From NCBI GenBank assembly GCA_023213315.1, contig JAKCPI010005010.1, forward strand, positions 62,001-126,000: a DNA stretch of 64,000 bases, read 5' to 3'. The stretch's first letter is position 1. Each line of letters starts with the position of its first letter. Shown here piece after piece: positions 12,903 through 25,284 of this stretch. The notes under the pieces are model-generated. The model was not told where the DNA came from. It made no database searches and saw only the letters and a list, made by a program, of their open reading frames with translations. Made by a program: the position numbers and the translations under genes. Origin of the DNA: Euborellia annulipes. Its lineage: Eukaryota; Arthropoda; Insecta; Dermaptera; Anisolabididae.

Positions 12903-13141
12903 AAGATACTAGCTTAAATTTCGAGAAAACCCTAACCCAAAAATGTATAATGATTTAAAAAAAGCAAGTTTTTAGTTCGATTCATTATTTTGTACCCCAA
13001 ACAATAATAGCAACGTTTTGTTAAGATTTTAGTTCTCAGTATAATGTTAATTCAACGTTCATATGATCAAATTTTCATATTTATAATGCTGGTATATTAT
13101 TATTATTATCATGATGCTGAGATCCAAACTTGACACCTCAA

Positions 13142-13397
13142 CAGTGGCGGATCTAGAGGTGTTTCTCAGGGGGTGGGGGGGGTAATCTGGAGTGACTGGT
13201 CTCACAGCACACAATCTTTTCTTAATTTCGGTAATTTAAAGGCGCATTCTGTACTTGTTTGCCAGAATATAAATAAATATAAATCAAATTTTAATTAAAA
13301 AAAATTTTTTTTATTTTAAAAATAATTTTTTTTTTTGGAAAAAAAGTATTTTTTTCAAATCTCAGGGGGGTAATTACCCCCTTTACCCCCACCCCTG
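13142..13397. mobile_element. TIR-like element flanked by an exact 20-bp direct repeat
   Basis: It begins CAGTGGCGGATCTAG and ends CCCCCACCCCTG. The 20-bp sequence starting ATCCAAACTTG is present at 13122-13141 and 13399-13418. An R1-head-like piece lies inside (about 13180-13260). The long duplication differs from the 8-bp ones of the other CAGTGGCG elements. Confidence 0.5.
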
Positions 13398-15490
13398 TAT
13401 CCAAACTTGACACCTCAATAAAGACTTTCTTCGGGCCCAGAAGATATTCCAAGCCCGACCGAAACGTCAATTGGCAAAGAAAATAAATAAAAAAAAATTT
13501 AAATAAAAATAAATAAAAAAATAATTTTTTTGGAAAATATAATTGTGATTTATTATTGTATTGTGAAGAAAATGAATATAATTATGAAAGATTGGGGGTA
13601 TAAGGTTGAAAAAATTTGATGTTTGTGTGGTTTTAGAATAGAATAAGTTGTTGAAAAATTTAATAAATAAAATATTGTTTTATTAGATATAGAAAAATCA
13701 ATTAAAGAAAATAAATGCATTCTCTCATTATTTACAACCAGCAATAGTTTACTAGTACAAGTAATAAGTTGAATGAAGATAGTCTTATAACTGAACATTT
13801 TTTTTAAATTCATTTCCCTAATAAAACTCCGACCTTCCTTAACAAATTCTTAATATTTTTTTTTTAATGATATTTAAAGATTCGTACGGCAAAGTACAAA
13901 ATTTGAATCTTAAAATTCCATTTTTTTTTTTGTTTTGCTTTTAATTTCCTGTTTTACTTTTAATTATCTTTTTGATCTTCTTAGTTCTTGGCAAAGAAAT
14001 GCCAATCTCCTAAAAATATTTATTTAAAAAAAAAAAAACCTGACTAACGAGTGAAATTAAAAGAAAAAATAAAGTATTTATTTAAATAGAGATTTTAATT
14101 AGGCTATTGAAAAGAGAGAGCTCTAAATAGTGTATTGTAGAAAACTGTGAAAAACCAAGGGAAAAACTTTGTACTGAGCCTTCAATTCAATTAAAAATAA
14201 ATATTTGCTGAGATTACTTGATGATATTTCTGATTTTTAGGCTTGAAAATGGTTTTTTGTAAACCGAAACTGCCATAATTAAGTTTTCCAAATAAAAAAA
14301 GAAAAAAACCTTATCAAGTGATTTTTCTTTTCAAAAAAGCTCTTCATCTCCTTAAAATTGAGAAAGTAATATCAGCAAATATAAGATTTTAAATATTTCT
14401 TCTTGTCAAGTTTCGTATTAACAATAAAAAGAAATAATTGCTATAAAAGAAGAAAAATAGTTCCAAAAGACTTATTACAAAGATCGACTCCTCCCCTCAC
14501 ACTCTATTCTAGAATAGCTTTTTTTTTTTTTACACTCACACTTTTTTCTCATTCACACACACAAAAAAAACTTTCAATTTTAGTTAAGGTTGTTCGGATA
14601 GCACCCCGTAAGTCATAATAGAATCTAAATTTTTTTTTTTTTAATAAAATTAAAAATTTGAATGCCAAAATTCCTTATTATAAATTAGTCGTGACCTATC
14701 AGAGTTTATTAAGTTAATAATTTAATTACCAAAAAAAAAATGAATGTCTTTTGACTTGAGCAGTTTTTCAAGTAATATAGATCTGGCAACATTGCATTTA
14801 TCAGCTGTTTATTTTATATCTTAAAAGCCTTCAATTTTATTTTATTTAATATATTACAATGATTAATGCAAATAGTTTAAACACAATGGACGATTTGCGA
14901 GAAAAAATATCGTAAAATGGAAAAAAAATGTAACTGACAGTGAGAAATGAGTATTATTATATGTGACGTTGCCAGACTGGTCTGAGTCTCATTTTTAAAT
15001 ATTGGCGACTGCCATTTTGGAGAATTTTTTGACTTTCTTGTTAAAATATCTTTAAAAAATTTCGGCAGAAACTTTTGATTTTATGTTTAACGTATTCCTC
15101 GGAAGTGAATTGATAAAAATGTAAGTTTTTTGTTTTTTTTTTTTTTTACCTATTGCAGGATTGGGTATATAGTTCGATATGTGTGAGTTTTGTCGACATT
15201 CGCCATAGACTACATGTTAAATTTCAATTTTTAAAAAATTAATTACTCTATAACCGTTCGGCAGATCTGCTTCAAAATTTTATTTTAAACGTATGTGATA
15301 CAAATAAAATTTTTGTTTAAAATCATAACTGGAGATTCAGAGACAACAATTAATTGAATTGGTGAGAAGTACTTGGTCTATATTATTTCCTCCAATAAAA
15401 AAAAAAAAACATTTGTACATATGGAAATCTCTAGAAGAGGACTAAAAGCGCCTCGTTTGTAAATTCCTTCTGGCATTGCAATGAAGAGAG

Positions 15491-15497
<7 letters not shown>

Positions 15498-15525
<28 letters not shown>
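15498..15525. repeat. (AG)n microsatellite in a GC-richer patch
   Basis: A run of AG dinucleotides lies within 15440-15660, a moderately GC-rich patch. A 71-codon minus-strand frame crosses it but has no recognisable domain and a Leu/Ser run from the microsatellite. I call no gene. Confidence 0.6.
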
Positions 15526-15530
<5 letters not shown>

Positions 15531-15778
15531 CAAAGAAAAGGGAGGAGACCCGTAGCTGGGTTAAATTTAGGCGAGATGAGTTGAGGCCGACACAACTCCT
15601 TAAAAATAGACCCGAGGAAGGTGACTTGAGCAAACCGACAGCCCAGGCCACCTCCATCCCAACTCTACTCTACTAACATAAAATAAAAATGTTTATGTAT
15701 AATATGGAACATGTACAATGAATGACTTTGTACAGAAAGTGTGATCAAATCAGTTGAATTAACAAATTTATACAAAAA

Positions 15779-15966
15779 TAGTAGAGTCCTGCTAATCCGG
15801 ACTTCGATGCTCCGGCATACCGGTTAATCCGGTAAGCTTCTTAGTGATATTGCAGCATGCATTATTTAATATTAAATTTTGCATTATATGTTTCGGGTTA
15901 TCCGGCATTTTCAGAATCGGCATAGGCCCGGTCCCGTTTAGGCCGGATTAGCAAGACTCTACTGTA
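15779..15966. mobile_element. pogo/Tigger-type MITE
   Basis: Ends GTAGAGTCCTGCTAATCCGG and CCGGATTAGCAAGACTCTAC are inverted and TA-flanked. The 'TA..CAGTAGA..ATCCGGCC' ends are typical of pogo/Tigger-type elements. 188 bp, no ORF. Confidence 0.65.
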
Positions 15967-16074
15967 TTTATAATACAGACAGAGAGACGAATCAAGAAAT
16001 TAACAGATCTAAAAATTAAAGAAAACAAATTTTAAACTAATCAGTTTAAAAAAATTTTGATAATAAATAACAAA

Positions 16075-16315
16075 TCTGGTGTGATTAGGGCACAGCTAAC
16101 GATTTTCTCACACCTCCGGTATTCGAAAGTTGTGTGATGTGTTGTCACAGATTTTTTGTTTTGAAATATAATCTATTTAGTTATTGTAAGTACTGAAAAT
16201 TAAAGCCCAAGAAGTAATAAGGTAATCAATCAGATGAAAATATTTATAAAGCAACTATTTTCTATGAAGTACAAGATAAAAGTGTACTTCAAAGGACAAA
16301 ATTGGAACGCTTGTT
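16075..16315 (+). repeat. R1 copy, 5' part, degenerate
   Basis: Head AAATCTGGTGTGATTAGGGC closing TTGTCACAGATTTTTTG, then body pieces ATGAAGTACAAGATAAAAGTG and TGTACTTCAAAGGACAAAATTG. It stops before the AC tract. Confidence 0.6.
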
Positions 16316-16957
16316 GGGGCATTTAAAAATGTCAACCAAATAGATTTTCCTATTAAGCCTGTTTGAATTGCAAGCAGCTCTGCAACTCATGCGTGCCACT
16401 TCACTTCTCCAGCATCCGGCAGAGAAGCAGACTGCCCTAAGCCAACTTTACAAGATAATAGAATTAATTCATTTGACAATATCAACATTCAACTCAAGAT
16501 AACAGAATGTATTTATGATTTAATTAATATCATATTTCAATTTGTTGTCTCTCAGTTGATTGGCAGCAAAATGAACAGAGAAATAAACCATAAAGGGGAT
16601 GGAACATCACTAAAATTTAATTTTGCTTCACAAGAATTTATATTTTCTGATATTTTTTTAGCGCTATTAGAATAATGGTTTATTATTAAATTATCCGTTT
16701 TCTTCCTCAGAAGAAGGCTTCTCTGGTGAAGTTGGGTAATTGAGATGGATTTGAGCCTGAGTTGACTTTCAAACCTTCACCTTGGCAGTGGAGATTTCAT
16801 AACGCAAAAAGAAAGAGAATATTAAAAAAAAAAAAAAAAACGGGAAACGAGAAAATCTGACCTGGGAATAGTCATATAATATTCTATAAGAAAAAAAAAA
16901 CAATCCTTTTTTCCTATCCCTCTATTCTGACATTTCGGTTTTGATTAAAACCATGTT

Positions 16958-17220
16958 CGTGCCCTCGGGCTTGGTGTAGTATGTAGCGTGCCTAACTTGT
17001 ATACCGAACGGTTTCGGACCCCAGGCAGTCCGATGATTTTATTTAAGCCATTTGGATACCAAATGGGTTAAATAAGAATGTCTGGACCCCAATAGATATT
17101 ATAAATAACAACGGTTATCGTATAAAGTCTTATATGGCCTGAGTTCCCGAAAAGACTGTGTGCATGTGTCTGTGTGAATGTGAGTGTGAATGGAAAAAAG
17201 TGTGAGTGTTTAAAAAAAAG
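16958..17220 (+). repeat. SINE-A copy, nearly complete
   Basis: Head TCGGGCTTGGTGTAGTATG, B box GGTTTCGGACCCCAGGCAG, palindrome ATTTGGATACCAAAT, tail TATGGCCTGAGTTCCCGAAA, then a GTG-rich end and an A-rich end. Confidence 0.75.
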
Positions 17221-18899
17221 ATCATTTTCGGAGCTTTATGGTAGTGCTTCTTAAACTTTTAGAAGTCACGGCCTCCTTGGAACCCATGTCCATATCTCTC
17301 GCCCCCCCCCTCCTTTTTAAATTCAGATTAGTTAAAAAAACTATTTATAATTGTGAATTTTGTATATGCATACCCTTACTAGTCAATGCATGCATTTACT
17401 AATGTTATCAGTAAAAGCGTGAAAAAAAATAAACCATTTTGTTTTGATTAATCAGTGTGTTGTTACATTTGCGACTCTTCGCGGTCCCCTGCGGGTAATC
17501 CATGGCACCCTAGGGGGCCGCGGCCCACTACTTTAAGAAGCCCTGCTTTACGGCAATCTCGAAGGTCACATTTATTAATAAATAAAATATCTATACTCCT
17601 AGTGCTCTTATGTGTCTTAATCAAGACCAAAAATCAGCTTTAAAGGGGAACATAAAGAAGAAAAAGGTACTTTCATTTTTTTGCTTTGTCCTTAACAAAT
17701 TGTATTTATAAATAAAATAATAAATAATATTAGCATTTATTCATTTCGTGCATTTCATTTTTGCTCGTTAATAGATTCGATGCCAATAAATTTAAACTTG
17801 CGTTGTCTTCTAGCAATCTACTTCCAATATCTAAGGCCTACATAGTAACTAAAGAGGAAGAGCAAAACAAATATTGATTATAGGAATATATTTGAAATTA
17901 TTTTCAAATAGAGCCCTAAGAGAGGGTGAGAATCCAATTAATCTTCAAGAGATAACAGCGAGAGCCGATTAGCCAAAAGAAACACAAAGTTTAAAGCTAG
18001 TCAGGTTCGAATCAATCCAAAGATAGAAATTTATTCAATTTTAAGCAATTGCTTGGATCCCTTTGGGATCGCACGACCTTTGTAATTGAATTTCACCTCT
18101 AGCACTAAGTTCGGGAATTAATAAAATATGTTATTTTAACAAAAAAAAAAAAAAACTATGTTGTGATTATAATACATGAATAAAGCCTTTGGGAAAAACA
18201 GAATTTAATCAAGTCAGAAAAAAATTTAATTTAACACATTGCTAAAAAACAAATGTGTGCACCTCTGAGGAGGGTTTAGGCGTGAGGCCGAAACGACAGC
18301 CGTGCGGTCGTTAATAGAAATGAACGTTGTACATGTCTTTTTCGTCGGACTCCATTTGTCATTAAGCCTACAGTCACAGCACTTCATTAATTAAAAATTT
18401 AGTAATTTAAAGTAAAAAAAAATCTGGTGGGACTGATCGCACAGCACTCTTACCCTTCGGCAAGGGAAAGTTGTGTACTGTGCTTGTCACACCAGATTTT
18501 TTGTGTCGACATATATTTAGTTCCCGCCGATATATTAGAATTCAAGAGGTAAAATTTAAAAGTATGGGAAAATATTTTTTATTTTTTTATTTTTTAATAT
18601 TTATATTTAAGGTAAAGGCACCAGTAGTGGACCTTTAGAAAATTTTTTATTAATTTTCAGCACAGAATTTTTATTTTAATAAAGAAACGCTGGTGGAAGG
18701 CTTAAATTATTCCCGATATTTCTTTATTAAGAATATATAAGATGCACTTTTATAAAGTTTTCCATTTTAAATAAATAAATATAAAACCATCTTAATTCGT
18801 TGGAGCTAGTAGTGGACCGTCTAAAACCTAATAATAGACCATGTTCGGCCAGTAGTGGACATATTAATTAATTTTAATTTAGCCATTTAACTTGTTAGC

Positions 18900-19015
18900 A
18901 GGCGAACCAGCCTTTGAGGGCGGGGGGGCGAAGCTCAACTAGGGCGCCGATTTTCAGGGGGCTCTGCCCCTTGACCCCCTTGCTCGCCTTCGGCGAGCAT
19001 TGCGTCTTGGGCAAA
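18900..19015. repeat. GC-rich palindrome repeat, copy 1
   Basis: Contains TTGCTCGCCTTCGGCGAGCA and GGGGGCTCTGCCCCTTGACC. The same motifs occur reversed at 41905-42020. Base composition is very unlike the surroundings. Confidence 0.55.
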
Positions 19016-19452
19016 TTTCTTGAATCCTGTAATTTTCTCAGCGAATTTGTTTATATTTACATGTTTTTTAATGACACCTGTATGATTTTGTTTTGATTTT
19101 TCTTTGCTTTTAAAAAATGTCGTTTTCTTCTGTGTTTATTTAAAACTATTCGTTTTGGAAAAATATAAAGAATAAAAACTTTTTAAAATTGAGTATTTTA
19201 TATAAAATGCAAAGAAATTGAAAATTTCGAAATTTTGAAAAACTTATTAGGTAAAGTACTACTTCCAAGTGGCGATTTATAAAAGTTGATAGAAATCTAC
19301 AACTTTAGGTATGGAGCATATACCAAATTTCATCTATCTAGCTGCTTTGGTTTTTAAGCAATCGTGTCGTGGCCTATCCTCTAATATGCTCTTCCAAGAG
19401 TACATCAATTTCTCTCTTCAGTGCTGACTTGGTGGATGAATCTAGCTCTATT

Positions 19453-19608
19453 TTAGTTTTCTTCAAAATAAGTATAAAGATAAGTCATGAGGATCTCCGG
19501 ACTATGGACTGATGTTGGCACAAATGAGTTTATTTTATCTGTGCCTATGTTGTCCTCTATAAATTTTAAGCCATCTTTCAGATATTTAACCCGTAGATTT
19601 TTGGACAT
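19453..19608 (-). pseudogene. Possible transposase remnant
   Basis: A 51-codon frame starts MSKNLRVKYLKDGLKFI. The region beyond its stop continues with coding-like sequence in other frames (ELDSSTKSALKREIDVLLEE-like after frameshift). It sits inside the TIR element 18609-20245 and may be what is left of its gene. The family is not recognised. Confidence 0.3.
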
Positions 19609-21039
19609 GTTATATTGATCATCTTGCTTTTATTTTTAGTTTATTTTTTTCATTTTGGTCATTTATTTTTGATTTTATTAGTGGACATATCATAAGTAAT
19701 GGTGGACATGGGGTCTACTACTGAAATACGTTAGTTAGCACTATAATTATTAGGTCTACATAATTTACTCTAAACATATAATTAAATTATAAAAAAAAAT
19801 AAAAAATTCTAATTAATTCAGAAATGGACCCCTCATTTCTAATAATTGTAAGATAAACATAATAATACCACCCCCTCCCTACTGATCAAGATAAGGTTAT
19901 ATAGTAAAATATCGACTATTATCCTAGTTTATTATTCTAAGAATAAATATATATATAAACTTTCCTTTAAATATTTTGTGGGTGCTTAATATTTTAATAT
20001 AGACAGAGGATCCTTAACAAATGACTAGAAAGAGCAATGTATAGTATGTCTTGAAAATGGAATAAAATGGATAAAATGATAAAGTGATGAAGCGAGCATG
20101 CAAACTCAAGAACAAGAAGCCAGATAACGTAACTTAAATATACATATAAAATCAACGCTGCAAAAAATACCTAATCCTTATTTTATAAAATCTCTGCCAA
20201 AAGGTCCATTACTGGTGCATGGTCCATTACTGGTGCCTTTACCTTATATATATTTTTTTTTTTTTTTTTTTTTATTTTTTTTATTTTTTTACCATGGCAA
20301 CCATTTCTCCTATCTTTTCTATGTAGTACAAGAGTAAAGTGGTCTTCAAAAGATTTCAATGGCAAAATGAGAATATAAATTTTAAAGAGCATCTAAAAAA
20401 TAATTGATTTTTGAATTTTCAAAAAATCGTTGGAGCGAATTTTGAGAAAATCAAAAAAAAACTGAAAAAGTACATCAGTAAAGTACTAGTACTCTTTGGC
20501 TAATTTTGTTCAAAAGCTTTGTGTCACGTCCCATGAGGGTGCCTAACAAAAATATAAAATTTCAACCTGCTAGCTCTTTCCGTTCTTGAGATATTTTGTT
20601 CACAGGAAAACAGGCAGACAGACAGACCATGTCGCGAAAACCAATTTTTTGGATTCAGGGGACCTAAAAACATGTATATCCATCGAATTTTTAACATGAA
20701 TCCAATACTTTCTCTCTCTAAATTATATTAACATATGTATATATAGGTAAGAGAAAGTAAAAAGATGAAATAAACACTTTAATTTTCCATATAAGAATTT
20801 TCATTAAATTAAAATTGCTTTTTTTTTCTCTTGATTGATTTAATGGACCAAAATCAAATAACTGATGAGTTGTGAAAAAGAAAAGTAAATACCGACCCTA
20901 CTTACAATCGGATTAGAGACAGTAAAAACAACCATCGCAAGTAAATAGATAATTAAAGACATTTCGAATTGCCCCTTGTGGACTTATTTCTTTTTTTATA
21001 ACAGTCAAATAATCGTTGAGTAAAAAAATTCTCATTAGT

Positions 21040-21205
21040 TTATTACTTTCTCTTACCTCTATGTATGTTAATATATATAGAGAGAAAGTATTGGATTCAT
21101 GTCAAAAAATTCGATGTCGAGATTTTGATGGATATACACGTTTTAAGGTCCCCTGAGTCCAAAAAAGTGGTTTTCGCGACATGGTCTGTCTGTGTGTCTC
21201 TGTGT
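21040..21205 (-). repeat. R1 tail fragment facing a full R1 copy
   Basis: TTACTTTCTCTTACCTCTATG through GTCGCGACATGGTCTGTCTG-type sequence, reverse orientation. It is followed about 55 bp later by the head of the next, forward R1 copy. Confidence 0.7.
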
Positions 21206-21261
21206 GTATTCAATTTTACTTTGTTATTACTCTGTGCACTTTTTTTGTATAAAACAAGAAA

Positions 21262-21976
21262 AAAATCTGGTGTGACTGTCGCACAGCACACAACTTTCTC
21301 TTACCTTCGGTAATCGAAAGTTGTGTTCTGTGCTTGTCACACCAGATTTTTTGTGTCGACATATATTTAGTTTCCGCCAATATATTAGAATTTAAGATGT
21401 CAAATTTATAAATATGGGAAAATATTTATATTTTGTTACCATGGCAACCATTTCTCCTATCTTTCCTATGAACTACAAGAGTAAAGTGTGCTTCAAACAA
21501 TTTTGAGGGCAAAACGAGAATATACATTTGAAAGAGCATCTAAAAAATAATTGATTTTTGAATTTTAATTATAATCGTTAGAGCGAATTTTGAGAAAATC
21601 TAAAAAAACTGAAAAAGTACATCAGTAAAGTACTAGTACTCTTTGGCCGATTTTGATTAAAAGCTTATTTTGTCGGTCCCGGGGGATGTTTAACTATATA
21701 TAAAATTTCAGCCTCCTAGCTCAATTCCTTCATGCTTAAAATTGAACACACACACACCCACCCACACACCCACCCACCCACCCACCCACCCACCCACCCA
21801 CCCACCCACCCACCCACCCACAGACAGACCATGTCGCGAAAACCACTTTTTTGGATTCAGGGGACCTCAAAACGTGAAGATCCATCAAAATCTCGACATC
21901 GAATTTTTGACATGAATCCAATACTTTCTCTCTATATATATATTACATATATACATAGGTAAGAGAAAGTAAAAGT
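21262..21976 (+). repeat. R1 copy, full length (about 715 bp)
   Basis: Head hairpin 21264-21350, then the CATGGCAACCATTTCTCC body, AGTACTAGTACT, AATTGAACACACACACACC leading into an (ACCC)n run, ACAGACCATGTCGCG, and the hairpin tail TACTTTCTCT...AAGAGAAAGTAAAA. It is a good reference copy for the family. Confidence 0.8.
21752..21824 (+). repeat. (ACCC)n microsatellite inside R1
   Basis: The (AC)n tract normally found here in R1 has turned into about 15 units of CCCA/ACCC. The two Thr/His- and Gly/Val-rich reading frames over it are artefacts. Confidence 0.85.
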
Positions 21977-23093
21977 CATTATCATTGGGTTTGTTGACAA
22001 GTGTACAAATGAAATGCCCCTTAATCAGATTTAGGTTAATGTCGCTTGATTCTTTTATACATAACATCGTCGAACTAGTACAGAAAAAAATTATTATTTT
22101 CAACTATACAAAACATATACTGATATGAAGAAAAATTATGATATGAGGGTGGTTTGAAAATTTCGTGCTAAAATAAAATCTACTTAATTAATCGAGGTAA
22201 AAACATTTTTATTTTTTAACATTTTAGGCTTATACTATACATTTCATCCAACACTGCTCCAGTATGTTGATTGATTTCTTTTGAATAATAGGATTTGTTT
22301 ATCCTTCTACTCAAAATAAGCATTCATTCCTGGAATTGTTTCTTCGTTCGAAGAAAATCTCTTTTTAGACAGATATTTTACTGGAACTCTCCCGAATTGG
22401 CTTCCTCGGTTCAATTTGAAAAAATGGCTCGCTGGAAAGAGATTTTCTTCAAATAAATAAGTAATTATGGTAATAAATGCCTATTTTGAGTAGTTATAAA
22501 AATCCTGTTATCACTAAATTGGAGCTGAGGAAGTGTACAAGTCTAAAAGAAGACTATTTTGCAAAATAAAAATATTTTACCTTGTTTAAGTAGCCTACGT
22601 TTTATTTCCAAACTTCCTTTATCTTTTGACCCTACGCTCTCTCAAAGAATTAGGGTATTGATGATCGATAAAATTTTATTTAAATCTAAAGGGAATAGAG
22701 AGACTCTTCGTTATATTCCAAAAGCCTATCTTTAACAAAATTCAAGAACAATTTATTATCTTCAAAAAAAAAAAAAAAGATATTCTTCACCTTTGCCTTT
22801 TAATCAACCCAGACCCATTTAATTTCTCATCCCTAAAAATAAACAGGAGCTCTTTCTCTCACCTCTCTCAATCTATCTTTTTTTTATTGTTCAATAAAAA
22901 AACACCAGAATGGAGATCAATAGAATGATGAAGTGATCTTGCTAAAGGACCAATCCATAAACGATATATTAAAAAAAAAAATCGTTTGTCAAAATATGCT
23001 ATTCTCTATTAACCAATGCATAACGAAGTAATTAATAATTTGCTTTCCGCCCCCGTACAAGAAAAACCCCTCTGTTAATTTGATAATTAACCA

Positions 23094-23763
23094 TTGGAAT
23101 CTGGTGTGCCTGGCGTACAGCACACAACTTTCTCTTACATTCGGTAACCGAAAGTTGTGTTCTGTGCTTGTCACACCAGATTTTTCGTGCCGACATATAT
23201 TTAGTTTCCGCCGATATATTAGAATTCAAGATGTAAAATTTATAAGTATGGGAAAATATTTATAAATTGTATTTTGTTACCATGCCTACCATTTCTCCTA
23301 TCCTTCCTATGAAGTACAAGAGTAAAGTGCTCTTCAGAAGATATCAATGGCAAAATGAGAATATACATTTTAAAGAGCATCTAAAAAATATTTGGTTTTT
23401 GAATTTAAAAAAAAATCGTTGAAGCGATTTTTGAGAAAATCGAAAAAAAAAACTGAAAAACCACATCAGTAAAGGATTAGTACATCTTTGGCCGATTTTG
23501 ATTAAAAGCTTATTTTCACGCCCTAAGGGGGCGTCTAACTTAAATATAAAATTTCAACCTCCTAGCTCAATTCCTTCATGATTTGAATTGACACACACAC
23601 ACACACACACACACAGACCATGTCGCGAAAACCACTTTTTTGGATTCAGGGGACCTCAAAACGTGTATATCCATCAAAATCTCGTCATCGAATATTTTGA
23701 CATAAATCCAATACTTTCCCTCTCTATATAATAACATATATAGAGGTAAGAGAAAGTAAAAAT
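23094..23763 (+). repeat. R1 copy, full length
   Basis: Head GGAATCTGGTGTGCCTGGCG to TTGTCACACCAGATTTTTC, the full body, (AC)n at 23591-23614, GACCATGTCGCGAAAACC, and the tail GGTAAGAGAAAGTAAAAA. Short ORFs on both strands are by-products. Confidence 0.8.
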
Positions 23764-24182
23764 TCAACATGACATACAATGAAATATCTTAAAAATTTAA
23801 AAATAAATTTTCTAGTTCAATGTAAAACAATTTTTGAATGCTTCATTAAATGTTAAGTTGAGCGTTAATTTACGAATTCACACTTTGGAAAGAGTAAAGT
23901 TTATTGAATATTTTTTAAATCAAAGCCGACCTTTAGGCTGGTCTGTTTTTTGGATAAGTTGAAAGGGTTTAAGATGGCAGATCTATCAATACATTTAGAT
24001 AGATAGAAAACCAAGACTTTAGTCAGGGGGAGGGAGGTTTCAAATTCTGCAAAAAAAAAAAACACAAGGCAGGGAGGGATTGTCTTTTTAAAATTTAGTA
24101 CCCGTCAAAAGTGCGAAAACAACTAAAGTCATTTGAGTCGCAATATTAGGCATATTATTTTTAAATGAAAATATAATGTGTG

Positions 24183-24258
24183 GGACGGCGACCTAGGATA
24201 AAGGCAGTCCGTCCGCCGCGAAAGCGTGGAGGTCCTGGTTCGACCCCAGGGGGCGCAA
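24183..24258 (+). repeat. tRNA-like sequence
   Basis: It has a perfect 5-bp T arm (CCTGGTTCGACCCCAGG) and an A-box-like GACCTAGGATAAAGG. The acceptor stem does not close, so this is probably a SINE head or tRNA pseudogene rather than a working gene. Confidence 0.4.
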
Positions 24259-24404
24259 TTTTGTCCAATCACAAGCGCAAACACATCTCGCATATCTTAA
24301 ACGATATATTGACAGGCTATTGGACAGTCTATTTGAGCGTTGATTGAAAAAATTCCATCTTTTCTTTCTCTACCTACAGTACGTAGTTAAAAAAATATAT
24401 ATTT

Positions 24405-24527
24405 TTTTTAAATTTCATTAAGGTCCTTTTTCGGCAACGAAGGCCATTTAAGCGCCGTCCCTATTTATTTAAATTGATTTGTAGCAAATTCAATTTAAAT
24501 AAATTTTGTCTCCTGGGACGGAATAAT
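24405..24527 (-). repeat. SINE-B copy, 3' part
   Basis: On the minus strand: AATTTAAATAAATAGGGACG, TTAAATGGCCTTCGTTGCCG, AAAAAGGACC, then poly-A. The tRNA head is missing. Confidence 0.6.
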
Positions 24528-24989
24528 ATTTATTCAATCTAAAAATGGAATTCTAAGAATTCCAGAATCTTTAAATTTGGTATTGGCGAATTTTCGATCT
24601 TGAAAATTAACTCAGACAAAGAAAGGAAATGGAATATTAAAATATTGAAGACACCCTTTAAACTAGTTACAAAAATTTTATAATTCCTGACTGCACTAAG
24701 TACAAGCTTGGGGGGGGGGGGGAGAAGGAGGCAGCAAACAGGCAGAGTTAAAAACAACGACGCCGGCCATGGAAAGAAAAGTTGAGACAGTGTCTGTTCT
24801 CATCATCAATTATTAATAATCTAATAAGAATACAAAATAATAATAATAATAATAATAATTGCTAACTTAATTCAGTTCTAACGTTTCCTCATTCAAATGA
24901 CAGTTAATTATGAAAAAATTCTATTCCTCTTAAATAATATTTTATTAATTCACGATTATAATTGAAAATTATATCAACGTTCATATTTA

Positions 24990-25060
24990 TTTAACCAACG
25001 CTGGCCTGATGATGTCACAAAGAGACGAAATCGATCGCCAAAAGATTTAATTAATAATAA
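24990..25060 (+). repeat. Solitary hammerhead-like motif
   Basis: GGCCTGATGATGTCACAAAGAG then ACGAAATCGATCG: a CTGATGA box and a GAAA box with a short stem between. There is no inverted partner nearby. Confidence 0.35.
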
Positions 25061-25284
25061 AAAAAGATAATATTCACATCTGCTGTTTTTTAATCTTCAC
25101 CTACTTAATCGAAAATAATTATTAGCAGTCGGGAATATATATAATACCTTCATGTATTGGTAATTATGTGAGTTTAAAAGAAAGAAAAAATGAAAAGATT
25201 TCTTGTTGGATTAAGTGATAATTTTCTTCAGACATAAGCATTTCAATTTTTATTTTTATTTTTTTCTGTACTAGTTGGGAGATA

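Larger units (their letters stand above)
18609..20245. mobile_element. DNA transposon with terminal inverted repeats, internally scrambled
   Basis: Ends AAGGTAAAGGCACCAGTAG and CTGGTGCCTTTACCTT are inverted. The subterminal TAGTGGACC motif is repeated several times as GTGGACAT or GGTCCATTAC. The right end has the repeat twice. Inside lie a GC-rich palindrome (18900-19015), an R1-related piece (19040-19370) and a short minus-strand ORF at 19453-19608. No superfamily is assigned. Confidence 0.65.
18418..20760 (+). repeat. R1 copy split by a 1.6-kb transposon
   Basis: The head hairpin is 18420-18505 and the body runs to about 18600. It resumes at 20291 with ACCATGGCAACCATTTCTCC and runs through GACAGACAGACCATGTCGCG to the tail GGTAAGAGAAAGTAAAAA at about 20760. 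The interrupting element is listed separately. Confidence 0.75.

Noticed and set aside
15442..15657. 71-codon minus-strand frame in a GC-richer patch, considered as an alternative ryanodine receptor first exon
   Set aside because: No similarity to the receptor, and the Leu/Ser run comes from the (AG)n microsatellite.
21732..21962. His/Thr/Pro-repeat frame
   Set aside because: Translation of the (ACCC)n microsatellite within R1.
24183..24258. Candidate tRNA gene
   Set aside because: Good T arm but the acceptor stem does not pair and the anticodon arm needs a bulge; kept only as a tRNA-like repeat.
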